Below are positions 8,650-17,666 of a stretch of DNA of 64,000 nucleotides, one piece after another. Both the position numbers and the translations under genes were made by a program. This DNA is from an uncultured Alphaproteobacteria bacterium (GTDB lineage: Bacteria; Pseudomonadota; Alphaproteobacteria; UBA2966), in assembly GCA_958295725.1 (NCBI GenBank), contig OY282368.1, positions 1,572,001 to 1,636,000 of the forward strand, given 5' to 3'. Numbering within the stretch: position 1 is the stretch's first letter; every line of letters starts with the position of its first letter. The notes under the pieces were generated by a model. It saw nothing but the letters and a program-made list of their open reading frames with translations, did not search any database and had not been told where the DNA came from.

Positions 8650-8871
8650 TTCGGAATACGGTAGGGAACGTATGGCCGATTTGGACAGGCTATCGGAGAA
8701 TCGGCCGGGGAAGGCGGCCGCCGGAACCGACGTTGGACGCGCGCTTGCGGGGCGAAGAGGCGTTCGGCTAGGTTCACCATGCGCCGAACGTCGCGAAACG
8801 GGACGGAGGCGAGGCCCGCCCGGATCGCGCGTCGCGCGCTCGTCGGGAGAACAACTGGTCGGGAGAACGGC

Positions 8872-10437
8872 ATGGCGGTAACCGACGACGGCAACCGGTC
8901 CTGGGACGACGAGTTCGACATCGTCGTCGTCGGGTATGGATACGCCGGGGGCGTCGCCGCCATCGAAGCGAGCGAGGCCGGCTGCTCGGTTCTGCTCACG
9001 GAGAAGATGCCCGACCCCGGCGGCATCTCGATCTGTTCGGGCGGCAACGTGCGCGCCGCCGAGGACGCCGAGGACGCGTTCGCGTATCTCAAGCGGACCT
9101 GCGCCGGCACGACGCCCGACGACGTCCTGAAGGCTCTCGCCGCCGGCATGACGGAGGTCGTCGGCTACTTCGAGTGGCTCGCCGAGGCCAGCGGCGCCGA
9201 GGTCCAGTACCGCGCGAATCCGGGCAACTACCCGTTCCCGGGCGCCGAGACCCTCGGCTACGCCAGCATCGCCAGCGTCCCCGACTACGACGCCGCGTCC
9301 CGGTATCCGCACGTCAACAGCTACGTCCCCATCCAGCGCGCCGCCGGCGCGCGCCTGTTCAAGGTTCTGGAGGACAACGTCGCGCGGCGGGACGTCACGG
9401 TCTGGCTGGAGTCGGCCGCCCGGCGCCTGGTCGCGAGCCCGGCGGGCGAGATCCGCGGCCTCGCCGTGGACACCGGAGACGGCGCCCGGAACGTCAAGGC
9501 GCGGAAGGGAGTGATCCTCGCCTGCGGCGGATTCGAGGCCGCGCCCGACCTGCAGTTGCAGCACTGGCCGGAACGACCGGTGTTGCTGGCGGCCTTCCGC
9601 GGCAGCACGGGCGACGGCATCCGCATGGCCCAGGACGCCGGCGCGGCGCTCTGGCACATGTGGAACTACCACGGCGTCTACGGGTTCCGGCATCCGGATC
9701 CGGACTACCCCTATGGTCTCAGGCCCAAGCGCCTGCCCGATTGGGTTCCGGGAAAGCCGTACCGCGAGGACGTGAAAATGCCGTGGATCGTCGTCGACCG
9801 GCGGGGGCGCCGGTACATGAACGAGTACCCGCCCTACATGCAGGACACCTCGGCGCGGCCCATGTCCCTGTACGACACGCACACGCAGAGCTATCCGCGC
9901 ATCCCGTCGTATGTCGTCCTCGACGATCCGGCGCGCCGGACATGGCCCCTGTGCTCGCCGACGTTCAACGACCGGGGGTTTTCGTTCGAGTACAGCGAGG
10001 ACTCCCTGCGCGCGCTGGAAGACCGTATCGTCGCCAGGGCCGACAGCCTGTCGGAGCTGGCGTCGCGCGTGGGTTGCGACGAAGGGGTCCTGGCGGAGAC
10101 GGTCGAGCGCTGGAACGCCATGTGCGAAGCCGGGCACGACGGCGATTTCGGCCGCCCGCCGCCCTCGATGATGAAGATCGAGACGCCGCCCTTCTACTGC
10201 GCGGAAGTCTGGCCGGTCTGCTCCAACACGCACGGGGGGCCGGCGCACGACGTCCATCAACAGGTCCTGAACGCGTTCGACGAGCCCATCCCCCGCCTGT
10301 ACGCGGCCGGAGAGCTCGGCGGCGTGTTCGGACACCTGTACCTGGGCGGCGGCAACCTGGCCGAATGTTTCGTCGGCGGCTGGACGGCGGCGCGCCACGC
10401 CGCGCGTCTGGACCCGTGGGACCGGTCGGCGCCGTGA
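8872..10437 (+). CDS. FAD-binding oxidoreductase, fumarate reductase/3-ketosteroid dehydrogenase-like
   Basis: A 521-residue flavoprotein of the FAD_binding_2 family (fumarate reductase and succinate dehydrogenase flavoprotein, 3-ketosteroid dehydrogenase, tricarballylate dehydrogenase). The N-terminal FAD motif is VVVGYGYAGGVAAIEA and the second conserved block is PGGISICSGGNVR. The flavin-proximal C-terminal part reads THGGPAHD and YAAGELGGVFGHLYLGGGN. There is no signal peptide, so it is likely cytoplasmic. The start ATG has GGGAGA 6 bases upstream (8861-8866). Its stop overlaps the GTG of the next gene (GTGA), starting a run of three such overlaps with the molybdenum-hydroxylase subunit genes. 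The flavoprotein therefore probably acts in the same pathway, reducing or dehydrogenating the compound the hydroxylase handles. The substrate is unknown. Confidence 0.82.
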   Translation: MAVTDDGNRSWDDEFDIVVVGYGYAGGVAAIEASEAGCSVLLTEKMPDPGGISICSGGNVRAAEDAEDAFAYLKRTCAGTTPDDVLKALAAGMTEVVGYFEWLAEASGAEVQYRANPGNYPFPGAETLGYASIASVPDYDAASRYPHVNSYVPIQRAAGARLFKVLEDNVARRDVTVWLESAARRLVASPAGEIRGLAVDTGDGARNVKARKGVILACGGFEAAPDLQLQHWPERPVLLAAFRGSTGDGIRMAQDAGAALWHMWNYHGVYGFRHPDPDYPYGLRPKRLPDWVPGKPYREDVKMPWIVVDRRGRRYMNEYPPYMQDTSARPMSLYDTHTQSYPRIPSYVVLDDPARRTWPLCSPTFNDRGFSFEYSEDSLRALEDRIVARADSLSELASRVGCDEGVLAETVERWNAMCEAGHDGDFGRPPPSMMKIETPPFYCAEVWPVCSNTHGGPAHDVHQQVLNAFDEPIPRLYAAGELGGVFGHLYLGGGNLAECFVGGWTAARHAARLDPWDRSAP

Positions 10438-11309
10438 AGCCGCCGCCCTTCCGCTATCACGACCCCGGCACCGTGGACGAGGCGGTCGCCCTGGTCTCCT
10501 CGCTCGACAACGCGAAGCTCCTGGCGGGGGGGCAGTCCCTGATGCCGATGCTGAACATGCGGTACGTGCTGCCCGACCACCTCATCGACCTCAACCGGAT
10601 AACCGACCTGTCCTACATCGAGGAGTCCGGCGGCCGGGTGACCATCGGAGCGGTGACGCGCCAACGGGACATCGAGCGGTCCGACCTCCTCCGCCGCCGT
10701 TGTCCCCTGCTGCGGAAGGCGCTGCGGCAGGTCGGGCACCCCCAGACGCGGAACCGCGGCACCATCGGGGGCAGCCTCTGCCACCTCGACCCCTCGGCGG
10801 AACTGCCCGCCGCCCTCGCCGCCCTCGACGCGACCGTTCACGTCGTCGGTCCGAACGGCGCGCGCGACGTCCCGATGGCCGACTTCCCCGCGTTCTACAT
10901 GACGCCGGCCATCGAGCACGACGAGATCCTCGGCGCCGTGAGCTTCGACCCCTGGCCCGCCGGACACGGGTCGGCGTTCGTCGAGTTCGCACGCCGTCCC
11001 GGCGATTTCGCGATCGTCGGCGTGGCGGCGCTGCTGGAGCCGGGGCCCGACGGGACCGTCGGCCGCGCGGCCATCGCCCTGGCGGGCGTCGGTCCGGGGC
11101 CGGTGCGGTGCGCCGCCGCGGAAGAGCGGCTGGCCGGCCGGGCGCCGGACGCCGACGCCATCCGCGCCGCCGCCCTGACGTGCGCGGACATCGAGGCGAT
11201 GGAGGACATCCACGCGCCGTCGTCGTACCGGCGGCATCTGGCGGTGGAGTTGACGTCGCGCGCGCTCCACGCGGCCCTGGCGGAGCCCGGCGCGGGATCG
11301 CCGAAATGA
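10434..11309 (+). CDS. Molybdenum hydroxylase FAD subunit (CoxM/xanthine dehydrogenase B type)
   Basis: The 291-residue medium subunit of a three-component molybdenum hydroxylase. It carries FAD between the iron-sulfur subunit and the external acceptor. The FAD-binding motifs are AGGQSLMPMLNMR near residue 32 and the TIGGSL loop in RNRGTIGGSLCHLDPSAELP. The C-terminal CO-dehydrogenase flavoprotein domain ends with HLAVELTSRAL. The start is a GTG at 10434-10436 overlapping the previous stop (GTGA), and its end overlaps the ATG of the small subunit by 4 bases. The order M-S-L is the usual one in Cox-type gene clusters. Confidence 0.93.
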   Translation: MKPPPFRYHDPGTVDEAVALVSSLDNAKLLAGGQSLMPMLNMRYVLPDHLIDLNRITDLSYIEESGGRVTIGAVTRQRDIERSDLLRRRCPLLRKALRQVGHPQTRNRGTIGGSLCHLDPSAELPAALAALDATVHVVGPNGARDVPMADFPAFYMTPAIEHDEILGAVSFDPWPAGHGSAFVEFARRPGDFAIVGVAALLEPGPDGTVGRAAIALAGVGPGPVRCAAAEERLAGRAPDADAIRAAALTCADIEAMEDIHAPSSYRRHLAVELTSRALHAALAEPGAGSPK

Positions 11310-11824
11310 CCGGCGTCGGCGAGCTTCCCGAGACGCGGTCCGTCACCCTGTCGGTGAACGGCGAGCGCCACGAGATCGACGTCGAGACGCGCATGACCCT
11401 GGCGGACTGCCTGCGGCGCAAGCTCGGCAAGACCGGTACGCATCTCGGCTGCGAGCACGGCGTCTGCGGCGCCTGCACGGTGCTGGTCGATGGCCGTAGC
11501 GCGCGCGGTTGCCTGATGCTCGCCGTCCAGGCGAACGGCGCCGAGATCACGACCGTCGAGGGACTCGCCTCCCGCGGAGGGGAATGGCACCCCCTGCAAC
11601 AGGCCTTTCACGAGCACCACGCGTTGCAATGCGGCTTCTGCACCGCGGGCATCCTCACCTCGATGGTCGAGTTCCTGGGCGAGAACCCGGACCCCACCGA
11701 GGACGAGGTCCGGGAGGCGCTGTCCGGCAACATCTGCCGCTGCACGGGGTACCAGGGGATCGTGAGGGCGGTGCTCGACGCGGCGGGCCGGCTCCGCGCC
11801 CGGAACGGAGCCATCGCGCCGTGA
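11306..11824 (+). CDS. Molybdenum hydroxylase [2Fe-2S] subunit (CoxS type)
   Basis: The 172-residue small subunit with two iron-sulfur clusters. The N-terminal plant-type ferredoxin domain binds one cluster through CEHGVCGACTVLVDG and a following cysteine in ARGCLML. The C-terminal helical domain binds the other through CGFCTAGIL and NICRCTGYQGI. Electrons run from the molybdenum subunit through these clusters to the FAD subunit. The ATG at 11306 overlaps the stop of the FAD subunit gene (ATGA), and its TGA overlaps the GTG of the large subunit. All eight cluster cysteines are present, so the protein should be functional. Confidence 0.95.
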   Translation: MTGVGELPETRSVTLSVNGERHEIDVETRMTLADCLRRKLGKTGTHLGCEHGVCGACTVLVDGRSARGCLMLAVQANGAEITTVEGLASRGGEWHPLQQAFHEHHALQCGFCTAGILTSMVEFLGENPDPTEDEVREALSGNICRCTGYQGIVRAVLDAAGRLRARNGAIAP

Positions 11825-14157
11825 CCGGGGATCTCGTCGGCGCGCCGGTGCACCGCCTCGAGGACGCGGCCCTGCTCACGGGCACGGCCCGGTTCACGGA
11901 CGATATCGAGCTCCCCGGAACGGTGGAGGCGGCCTTCGTGCGGAGCCCGCATCCACACGCGCTGATCCGGTCCGTCGACTCGACCGCGGCCCGGAACCTG
12001 GCCGGCGTTCACGCCGTGTTCAGTCACGCGGATCTCGCGCCGCTTCTGACCCGGAACCTGATCCCGCCGGACAACCCGACGCTGAAGTTCGCCGAATCGA
12101 CGAGGGCCGTCGTGTTGGCGAAGGACGAGGTCTGCCATGTCGGCGAGATCGTGGCGATCGTGCTCGCCGACTCCCGCTACGTCGCGGAGGACGCGGTCGC
12201 CCTGGTCGACGTGGCCTACGAGGTCCTGCCCTCTGTCTCGGACTGCCGGGACGCGCTGGCGCCCGGCGCGGCCCGGGTCCACCGGGACGCTCCCGACAAC
12301 GTCGTGGCGACGTTCCGCGCGGAATACGGCGACTGCGGGCCCGCCTTCGCGGCGGCGGCGCACGTTCTCCCGCTTTCGCTCAGGCAGCATCGCGGCGGCG
12401 GACACCCCATCGAGGGACGGGGAATCGTCGCCCGGTTCGACCCCGCCACCGAGGGATTGACGGTCTGGTCGTCGACGCAGGGCGCACACCGGGTGCGCGA
12501 CGCGCTGGTGGTTCTTTACGGCCTCGACGAGACCCGGGTGCGCGCCATAACGCCGGACGTCGGCGGCGGGTTCGGATCGAAGCACATCGTCTACCCGGAA
12601 GAGGTCGTCGTCGCCGGCGCCGCGCTCGCGCTGAAGCGTCCCGTCAAGTGGATCGAGGACCGGCGCGAGCACTTCCTCGCCGCCATCCAGGAACGCGACC
12701 AGTACTGGGACATCGAGGTCGCCGCCGACGCTGACGGCCGCCTGCTCGGCCTGCGTGGCTCCATGGTTCACGACCAGGGCGCCTACACGCTGCTCGGCTT
12801 CAACGTCGCCCACAACGCCACCCTCGCCGTTCCCGGGCCGTACCTGCTGCCGAACTACCGGCTCGACGTGACGATCGCGGCGACCAACCGCGTCGGCACC
12901 ATTCCCGTCCGCGGCGCCGGCTACCCCGAGGGTACGTTCGCCATGGAACGGGCGATGGACGCCATCGCCGACGAGCTGGGCGCCGACCGCGCCGAGATCC
13001 GCCGCCGCAACCTCATCCCGGCCGACCGCATTCCCTACGAGCTGCCGTTGAAGGCGCGGGACGGCTCCACCACGCACTACGAAAGCGGAGACTTCCCGGC
13101 CTGCATGGAGAAGGCGCTGGAGAGCGCCGGCCACGACCGGTTCGCGGAGCGGCAGGCGGCGGCCCGCGACGCGGGCCGCTACATCGGCATGGGCGTCGCG
13201 AACTGCACGAAGATCACCGGTCGCGGCCCCTTCGAGACGGGGATCGTGCGCATCGGCCCGTCGGGCCGGATCACGGTCCACACCGGCGCGATGGCGATGG
13301 GACAAGGCATCAAGACCGCTTACGCGCAGATCTGCGCCGACCAGTTCGGAGTGGATCCCGGGGCCGTCAAGGTGATCACCGGGGACACCGGGACCGTTCC
13401 GATGGGGATCGGCGGGTTCGGCAGTCGCCAGACCGTCACGGCCGGTTCGTCCATACACTTGGCGTCCGTCGAGGTGCGCGAGAAGGCGCTGAAGACAGCG
13501 GCGCACATGCTGGAGGTCTCGGACCGGGATCTCGACCTGAAGGACGGCACGATCTCCGTCGCCGGCGTGCCGGACCTTTCGGTGTCGCTGGCCGACGTCG
13601 CCAAGGCCCTGTCCGGCGCCATCGGCTACGCCCGGCCGAAGGACATGCCTCCGGGGTTGGAGGCCAGCGTCAACTTCCTGCCCACCGGCCTCACCTACGG
13701 CAACAGCGCGCACGTCGTCGAGGTCGAGGTGGACGTCGGCACCGGCGGGGTCCGGATCACGCGCTACCTCGTGGTCAACGATTCCGGCCGCCTGATCAAC
13801 CCGACGATCGTCGAGGGGCAGATCGTCGGCGGCGTCGCGCACGGCATCGGCAACGCGCTCTTCGAGTGGATGGGCTACGACGATGCCGGGCAGCCCGTGA
13901 CCACGACGTTCGCGGAGTATCTCCTGCCGACGGCGCCCGTCGTGCCGAACGTCGAGATCGTCCACCACGAGACGCCCTCGACGGTCAATCCCCTGGGCGT
14001 CAAGGGGGTGGGAGAGGCCGGCGTCATCCCTGCCGCCGCGGCCGTGATGTCGGCGATCGAAAGCGCGCTGGCGCCCTTCGGCGTGCGCATCCGGGAGACG
14101 CCCATCAGCCCGCCGCGCCTCGTCGAGCTCATCGGGGAAGCGAAGGCCGGAAGCTGA
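11821..14157 (+). CDS. Molybdenum hydroxylase large subunit (xanthine dehydrogenase family, molybdopterin-binding)
   Basis: A 778-residue catalytic subunit of the xanthine dehydrogenase/aldehyde oxidase family binding molybdopterin cytosine dinucleotide. It shows the N-terminal a/b-hammerhead (GAPVHRLEDAALLTG), the moco-binding motif PDVGGGFGSKH, the loop PVRGAGYPEGTFAMER, AMGQGIKTAYAQI, and the active-site glutamate in GVKGVGEAGVIP near the C-terminus. It lacks the AYxCSFR loop of true CO dehydrogenase, so it is a hydroxylase of an organic substrate such as an aldehyde, N-heterocycle or aromatic acyl-CoA. The GTG start overlaps the stop of the [2Fe-2S] gene. Moco insertion factors are not nearby, apart from a coxG-like gene 1 kb downstream on the other strand. 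Confidence 0.93.
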   Translation: MTGDLVGAPVHRLEDAALLTGTARFTDDIELPGTVEAAFVRSPHPHALIRSVDSTAARNLAGVHAVFSHADLAPLLTRNLIPPDNPTLKFAESTRAVVLAKDEVCHVGEIVAIVLADSRYVAEDAVALVDVAYEVLPSVSDCRDALAPGAARVHRDAPDNVVATFRAEYGDCGPAFAAAAHVLPLSLRQHRGGGHPIEGRGIVARFDPATEGLTVWSSTQGAHRVRDALVVLYGLDETRVRAITPDVGGGFGSKHIVYPEEVVVAGAALALKRPVKWIEDRREHFLAAIQERDQYWDIEVAADADGRLLGLRGSMVHDQGAYTLLGFNVAHNATLAVPGPYLLPNYRLDVTIAATNRVGTIPVRGAGYPEGTFAMERAMDAIADELGADRAEIRRRNLIPADRIPYELPLKARDGSTTHYESGDFPACMEKALESAGHDRFAERQAAARDAGRYIGMGVANCTKITGRGPFETGIVRIGPSGRITVHTGAMAMGQGIKTAYAQICADQFGVDPGAVKVITGDTGTVPMGIGGFGSRQTVTAGSSIHLASVEVREKALKTAAHMLEVSDRDLDLKDGTISVAGVPDLSVSLADVAKALSGAIGYARPKDMPPGLEASVNFLPTGLTYGNSAHVVEVEVDVGTGGVRITRYLVVNDSGRLINPTIVEGQIVGGVAHGIGNALFEWMGYDDAGQPVTTTFAEYLLPTAPVVPNVEIVHHETPSTVNPLGVKGVGEAGVIPAAAAVMSAIESALAPFGVRIRETPISPPRLVELIGEAKAGS

Positions 14158-14262
14158 CGGCGGCTCTCGCGGATCGCGCTGGCGATGATGTCCACATGAA
14201 TTGTTGCCGATGTCCGGGTTACACCGGCCCCGCATACAATGCTCCACAGGGAGATATTTGTC

Positions 14263-15009
14263 ATGAGCCTACAACCCATGCCTTTACAACACATCACGCG
14301 CGAATCCGTACTTCAGGCAATCAAGGAATGTGATGAACTCGGCCAAGAGAGATTCCTTGAAAATCATGGATTCGGACCGAGCAAAACCACTTGGCTCCAC
14401 TACAATGGACAACATTACGTTTCCAAGGCAATTACTGGTGTGGCCCGTGGCTATGCCCGCCCTGACTTAGGCCCATTATCCTGGAATGAATTCCATGGCG
14501 GTGAGCAGGTCAGGAAGAAACTTCGCGATCTCGGATTCGAGGTTAGGAGTACACATTTTCTACCACCGAAAGCAGCCAATAACGATCCCTTCGATCCAAA
14601 GGATGTGGAAGACGCACGAAAATGGGTGAAGAAAACGATCGCGCAGCGCCGTGGGCAAAGAAGTTTTCGAGATTCTCTGATCTCCGTATACGGAAGGGAG
14701 TGCGCGATTACAGGGTGTTCGACTCTCGATGTCCTCGAGGCAGCGCATATTTTTCCGTATCGCGGTCCCGAAACCAATCATCCATCGAACGGCCTTCTAC
14801 TCCGCGCCGACCTGCACACGTTGTTCGACTGCGGATTGCTGGCGATCCATCCGGATGAAAAGACAGTTATTGTAGCTTCGTCCGTAAAGGATAAAGAGTA
14901 TAGGAAATTACATGGACGCCGTATGAAAAGACCGAGAAACCGAGAGAAAAGGCCAAGCAAAAAAGCTCTGAGACTACACCTTGAGGATTGTCAAGAAATG
15001 GACATTTGA
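14263..15009 (+). CDS. HNH endonuclease with a ScoMcrA-like N-terminal domain
   Basis: A 248-residue protein. Residues 9-100 (ITRESVLQAI ... FGPSKTTWLHYNGQHYVSKAI) resemble the N-terminal head domain of ScoMcrA-type modification-dependent nucleases. Residues 140-198 are an HNH nuclease with the catalytic pattern AAHIFPY (His162), NHPSNGLLL (Asn176) and ADLHTLFD (His185). HNH proteins of this form are usually restriction or modification-dependent defence nucleases. The start ATG at 14263 has AGGGAG about 10 bases upstream; an in-frame ATG lies 24 bp earlier. The gene is clearly lower in GC than its neighbours and stands alone between the Mo-hydroxylase operon and the coxG-like gene, which indicates horizontal acquisition. 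No methyltransferase partner is visible. Confidence 0.8.
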   Translation: MSLQPMPLQHITRESVLQAIKECDELGQERFLENHGFGPSKTTWLHYNGQHYVSKAITGVARGYARPDLGPLSWNEFHGGEQVRKKLRDLGFEVRSTHFLPPKAANNDPFDPKDVEDARKWVKKTIAQRRGQRSFRDSLISVYGRECAITGCSTLDVLEAAHIFPYRGPETNHPSNGLLLRADLHTLFDCGLLAIHPDEKTVIVASSVKDKEYRKLHGRRMKRPRNREKRPSKKALRLHLEDCQEMDI

Positions 15010-15157
15010 TTGAAGCGACATGGATTGGCTTAATTCATAGTTTCCCTGATCCGATTTCATCAAGCTACATTCCAGAAGTTTGCCAGGCGCCATCGAACGG
15101 GTACTCCCCTCCCCTTGACCAGCGCCGGACCGGGCCGAGGCGCGCCGCCGGGTCGCG

Positions 15158-15754
15158 TCACGCCCGGGTCCGCCCGAAGATCCGCGCGAGTCTCCGGATC
15201 AACGCCGCCCACGCGCTTCCGGCCAGGAGGCGGAGACCCGAGATCGGCGGCGCCGACGCCGGCGGCGTCTCTTCGGGAACATCGGGAGCGGAGGCCAGGC
15301 CCGTGGCGGCGATCTTCTCGTGGAGCGAGTCCGCGAACCGGCCCACGAGGCGGTTGGCGAGTTCGGAGATCATGCCGGCGCCGCGCCCGTACTGGGCGAC
15401 CGGGCCCGACAGGTTCAGGTCCGTGTCGATGACCACCCGGGTTCCCGCTTCCGCGGGTTCGAGCCGGAACGTCACGTCGGCCGCCGCCCCGCCCCGGCCC
15501 TTGCTGTCGGCGCCACGCGCCGAGACGCGCGCGCGGAACGCCTCGGCATCCATTTCGTCGAAGCGCGCGGTTCCATCGAAGGAGAGGGTGACGGGGCCCA
15601 ACTTGACGGTCACCTTCCCGCGATAGGCGTCGTCGCCGAGGACTTCCGTCAACTCGGCGCCCGGCATACAGGGCGCGATTCCCTCGATGTCGGTGAGCAG
15701 GTCCCATGCCTGGGGCACCGGCACGGCGACGTCGAAGGAGTTCTGTATCCGCAA
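15158..15754 (-). CDS. CoxG-like SRPBCC-family protein
   Basis: A 198-residue protein of the CO dehydrogenase subunit G (CoxG) group. Its START-like domain begins at residue 4 (NSFDVAVPVPQAWDLLTDIE) and has the family core APCMPGAEL. A Pro/Ala linker and a C-terminal amphipathic helix (SAWAALIRRLARIFGRTRA) follow and probably bind the membrane. CoxG proteins help recruit molybdenum hydroxylases to the membrane, which fits the Mo-hydroxylase operon 1 kb away. The start is inferred as a TTG at 15752-15754 with GGGGA 6 bases upstream; there is no ATG or GTG at the correct place, and the N-terminus then matches the family exactly. Confidence 0.78.
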   Translation of the reverse strand: MRIQNSFDVAVPVPQAWDLLTDIEGIAPCMPGAELTEVLGDDAYRGKVTVKLGPVTLSFDGTARFDEMDAEAFRARVSARGADSKGRGGAAADVTFRLEPAEAGTRVVIDTDLNLSGPVAQYGRGAGMISELANRLVGRFADSLHEKIAATGLASAPDVPEETPPASAPPISGLRLLAGSAWAALIRRLARIFGRTRA

Positions 15755-15789
15755 GGAGTTCCCCGGAGTCGTGGAGCGGCGGCGGGCGG

Positions 15790-16224
15790 CTAGATCAGCC
15801 CGATCTCGCTCAGATCCATCGCCATTTCCTCGGGGATGTCCTGTTCCCGGTTCCTGGAATCGAGGTCTTTCGGCGCGTGCTCGGGCTGTAGATACCGCCA
15901 GCCCTGATGAGGCCGCCGGGGTTGCGGCTCGGTCCGTACCAACTCCGGGTCGAGCACGATGTCGCAGCGCGGAACGCCGTCGCGTCCGATCACCGCCTCC
16001 AGTCCGACGATGCGTTGCCGAACCCGGACGAACCGCTTGACGATCCAGAACATCGAGCCGCCGCCGAGCACCTCCGCTTCGCGCCGGGGCATATGGCGCG
16101 TGCGGTGCCACAGCCTGGCGCCCAACCCCCGCGCCAGCGACTGCTCGATCTTGGCGGCCTGCACCTGCCTCAGGTGCTCGACATCCTCGATCCCGACACA
16201 CATTTTCAGGAGATGAACGGCCAT
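15790..16224 (-). CDS. DUF1489-family protein
   Basis: A 144-residue protein of the DUF1489 family, which is nearly confined to Alphaproteobacteria and has no assigned function. Recognisable blocks are HLLKMCVGIEDVEHL at the N-terminus, GGSMFWIVKRFVRVRQRI in the middle, and RCDIVLDPELV and PHQGWRYLQPEDAP-like text (here PEHAPKDL) towards the C-terminus. The length and start at 16224 agree with the family. It sits 35 bp upstream of the coxG-like gene on the same strand. The C-terminal EEMAMDLSEIGLI is the normal end. Confidence 0.85.
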   Translation of the reverse strand: MAVHLLKMCVGIEDVEHLRQVQAAKIEQSLARGLGARLWHRTRHMPRREAEVLGGGSMFWIVKRFVRVRQRIVGLEAVIGRDGVPRCDIVLDPELVRTEPQPRRPHQGWRYLQPEHAPKDLDSRNREQDIPEEMAMDLSEIGLI

Positions 16225-16268
16225 CGCGGGACCGCTTCTATCACAAATCCGGAGGGGAGCGGAATCGG

Positions 16269-17666
16269 TCAGTCGAGGTAACCGAGCATCGACCACCAGA
16301 GGAAATCGAGCGGGAACAACACCACCACCGTTATCGCGGCGAGCAGAAGGCAGAAACGCGACGTGACCGCCAGCCCCAGCCCCGCGACCTGGGCGGCGAC
16401 GAGGAGCGGCGGCAACTGATAGGGGAGAAGCACCGTCGAATAGGCGACGGCCTGGGTCATGAGAACGACGTCGAGCGGCATTCCCGTGGCCTCGGACACG
16501 CCGCCGGCGAGCGGGGTCATGACCGCGGGAATGCCGACGGCGGTCGCCGCCAGTCCGACGCCGACCGACGTCGCGACCAGGGAAATCAGGGTCTTTCCCT
16601 GGTCTCCGCGCGACAGATCCGCCGCTTCCAGCATGGCGTGGCCCAGGTACTCTCCGATACCGCCATGAGCGACGAGCCCCGCAATCCCGAGGATCGCCGC
16701 GCTGGTGAACATGGGCGTGAAGTTGATCTTCGTCGCGAAGGCGCCCGGAGGCAGCACGCCGACGCCCGGCATCAGGCACAGGAGCGCCGCTCCCAGCGCT
16801 ATCCAGCCGGGCGATACGTGGTGCAGGAAATCGAAGATCCACAGCAGGAGCGCGGCGCCCACGATCGCGGCCAGCCGCCATTCCGCGCTTCCCGGCGGCT
16901 TCGGCGGCGCGAGCGGAGACGGCTCTTCCCGCCTCTCCCCGGCATGGCGCTGCGGCGCCTCGCGGTAGAGGAGCCAGACCAGCGCCACCACGACGGCGCA
17001 CTTCAGCAAACCGAGTACGGGAAAGTGGAGCAACATGTACTCCGCATAGGACAGGCGTATGTCGTACTGGGACTCGATGCCGCCCATGAGGACGACGTTA
17101 GGCACGTTCGCGGGCAGGACCGTGAACCCCGGGAAAATGGCGCAAAACGAAAAGGCGATGAGGATCCCCGTGCGTCCGCGCGTCCCCTCGACGAATCCGA
17201 ACCGATCCGCGACCGCCATCACCAGGGGAACGAACACGACGACCCTCCCGATTCCGGACGGGATGAGAAACACCGTGAGGAGGCCGAAGGCGGCCAGACC
17301 GGAGACGATCGCCGGGTACGAGGGACGAAGCCGCACCGCGACGGCGCGCGCGATGCGGGCCCCCAAACCGGTTTCGCCGACGGCGACGCTGAGCACCACT
17401 CCGCCGAAAATCAACCAGAACGCCGTGGAATGAAACCCCGAGAAGACGACCCCGGCCGGCGCCACCGCGAAGAGCATGGCGATCAGGAAATAGAGGACCG
17501 CGGTGACGTGTTCCGGGAACAGCCCACTCGCGAACAGACCGAGCACGAAGACGCAGAGCGCCGCGGCGCGCGCCATCTCGGGCGTGAAGGCGTCCGGCGG
17601 CCACAACAGGAGGGCGAGAGCTCCCGCCGCCGCCGGCACGGCGATCAGCTTCTGCCAATCGGTCAT
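16269..17666 (-). CDS. SLC13/DASS-family anion permease
   Basis: A 465-residue inner-membrane transporter with about 11-12 hydrophobic segments distributed over the whole length. It is of the divalent anion:sodium symporter type, which carries dicarboxylates or sulfate. Helical hairpin-like segments occur at about residues 95-115 (FHSTAFWLIFGGVVLSVAV) and 340-360 (FTPMFTSAAILGIAGLVAHG), and a second conserved region reads AVGIPAVMTPLAGGVSEATGM. A hydrophilic loop rich in Glu/Pro (about residues 245-270) separates the two halves. The ATG at 17664-17666 starts immediately before the first membrane helix. Substrate specificity cannot be read. Confidence 0.8.
   Translation of the reverse strand: MTDWQKLIAVPAAAGALALLLWPPDAFTPEMARAAALCVFVLGLFASGLFPEHVTAVLYFLIAMLFAVAPAGVVFSGFHSTAFWLIFGGVVLSVAVGETGLGARIARAVAVRLRPSYPAIVSGLAAFGLLTVFLIPSGIGRVVVFVPLVMAVADRFGFVEGTRGRTGILIAFSFCAIFPGFTVLPANVPNVVLMGGIESQYDIRLSYAEYMLLHFPVLGLLKCAVVVALVWLLYREAPQRHAGERREEPSPLAPPKPPGSAEWRLAAIVGAALLLWIFDFLHHVSPGWIALGAALLCLMPGVGVLPPGAFATKINFTPMFTSAAILGIAGLVAHGGIGEYLGHAMLEAADLSRGDQGKTLISLVATSVGVGLAATAVGIPAVMTPLAGGVSEATGMPLDVVLMTQAVAYSTVLLPYQLPPLLVAAQVAGLGLAVTSRFCLLLAAITVVVLFPLDFLWWSMLGYLD

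Noticed and set aside
8609..8881. Potential leader peptide ahead of the flavoprotein gene
   Set aside because: It begins upstream of the predicted promoter's -35, so it would not be on the transcript; its composition is that of random high-GC DNA.
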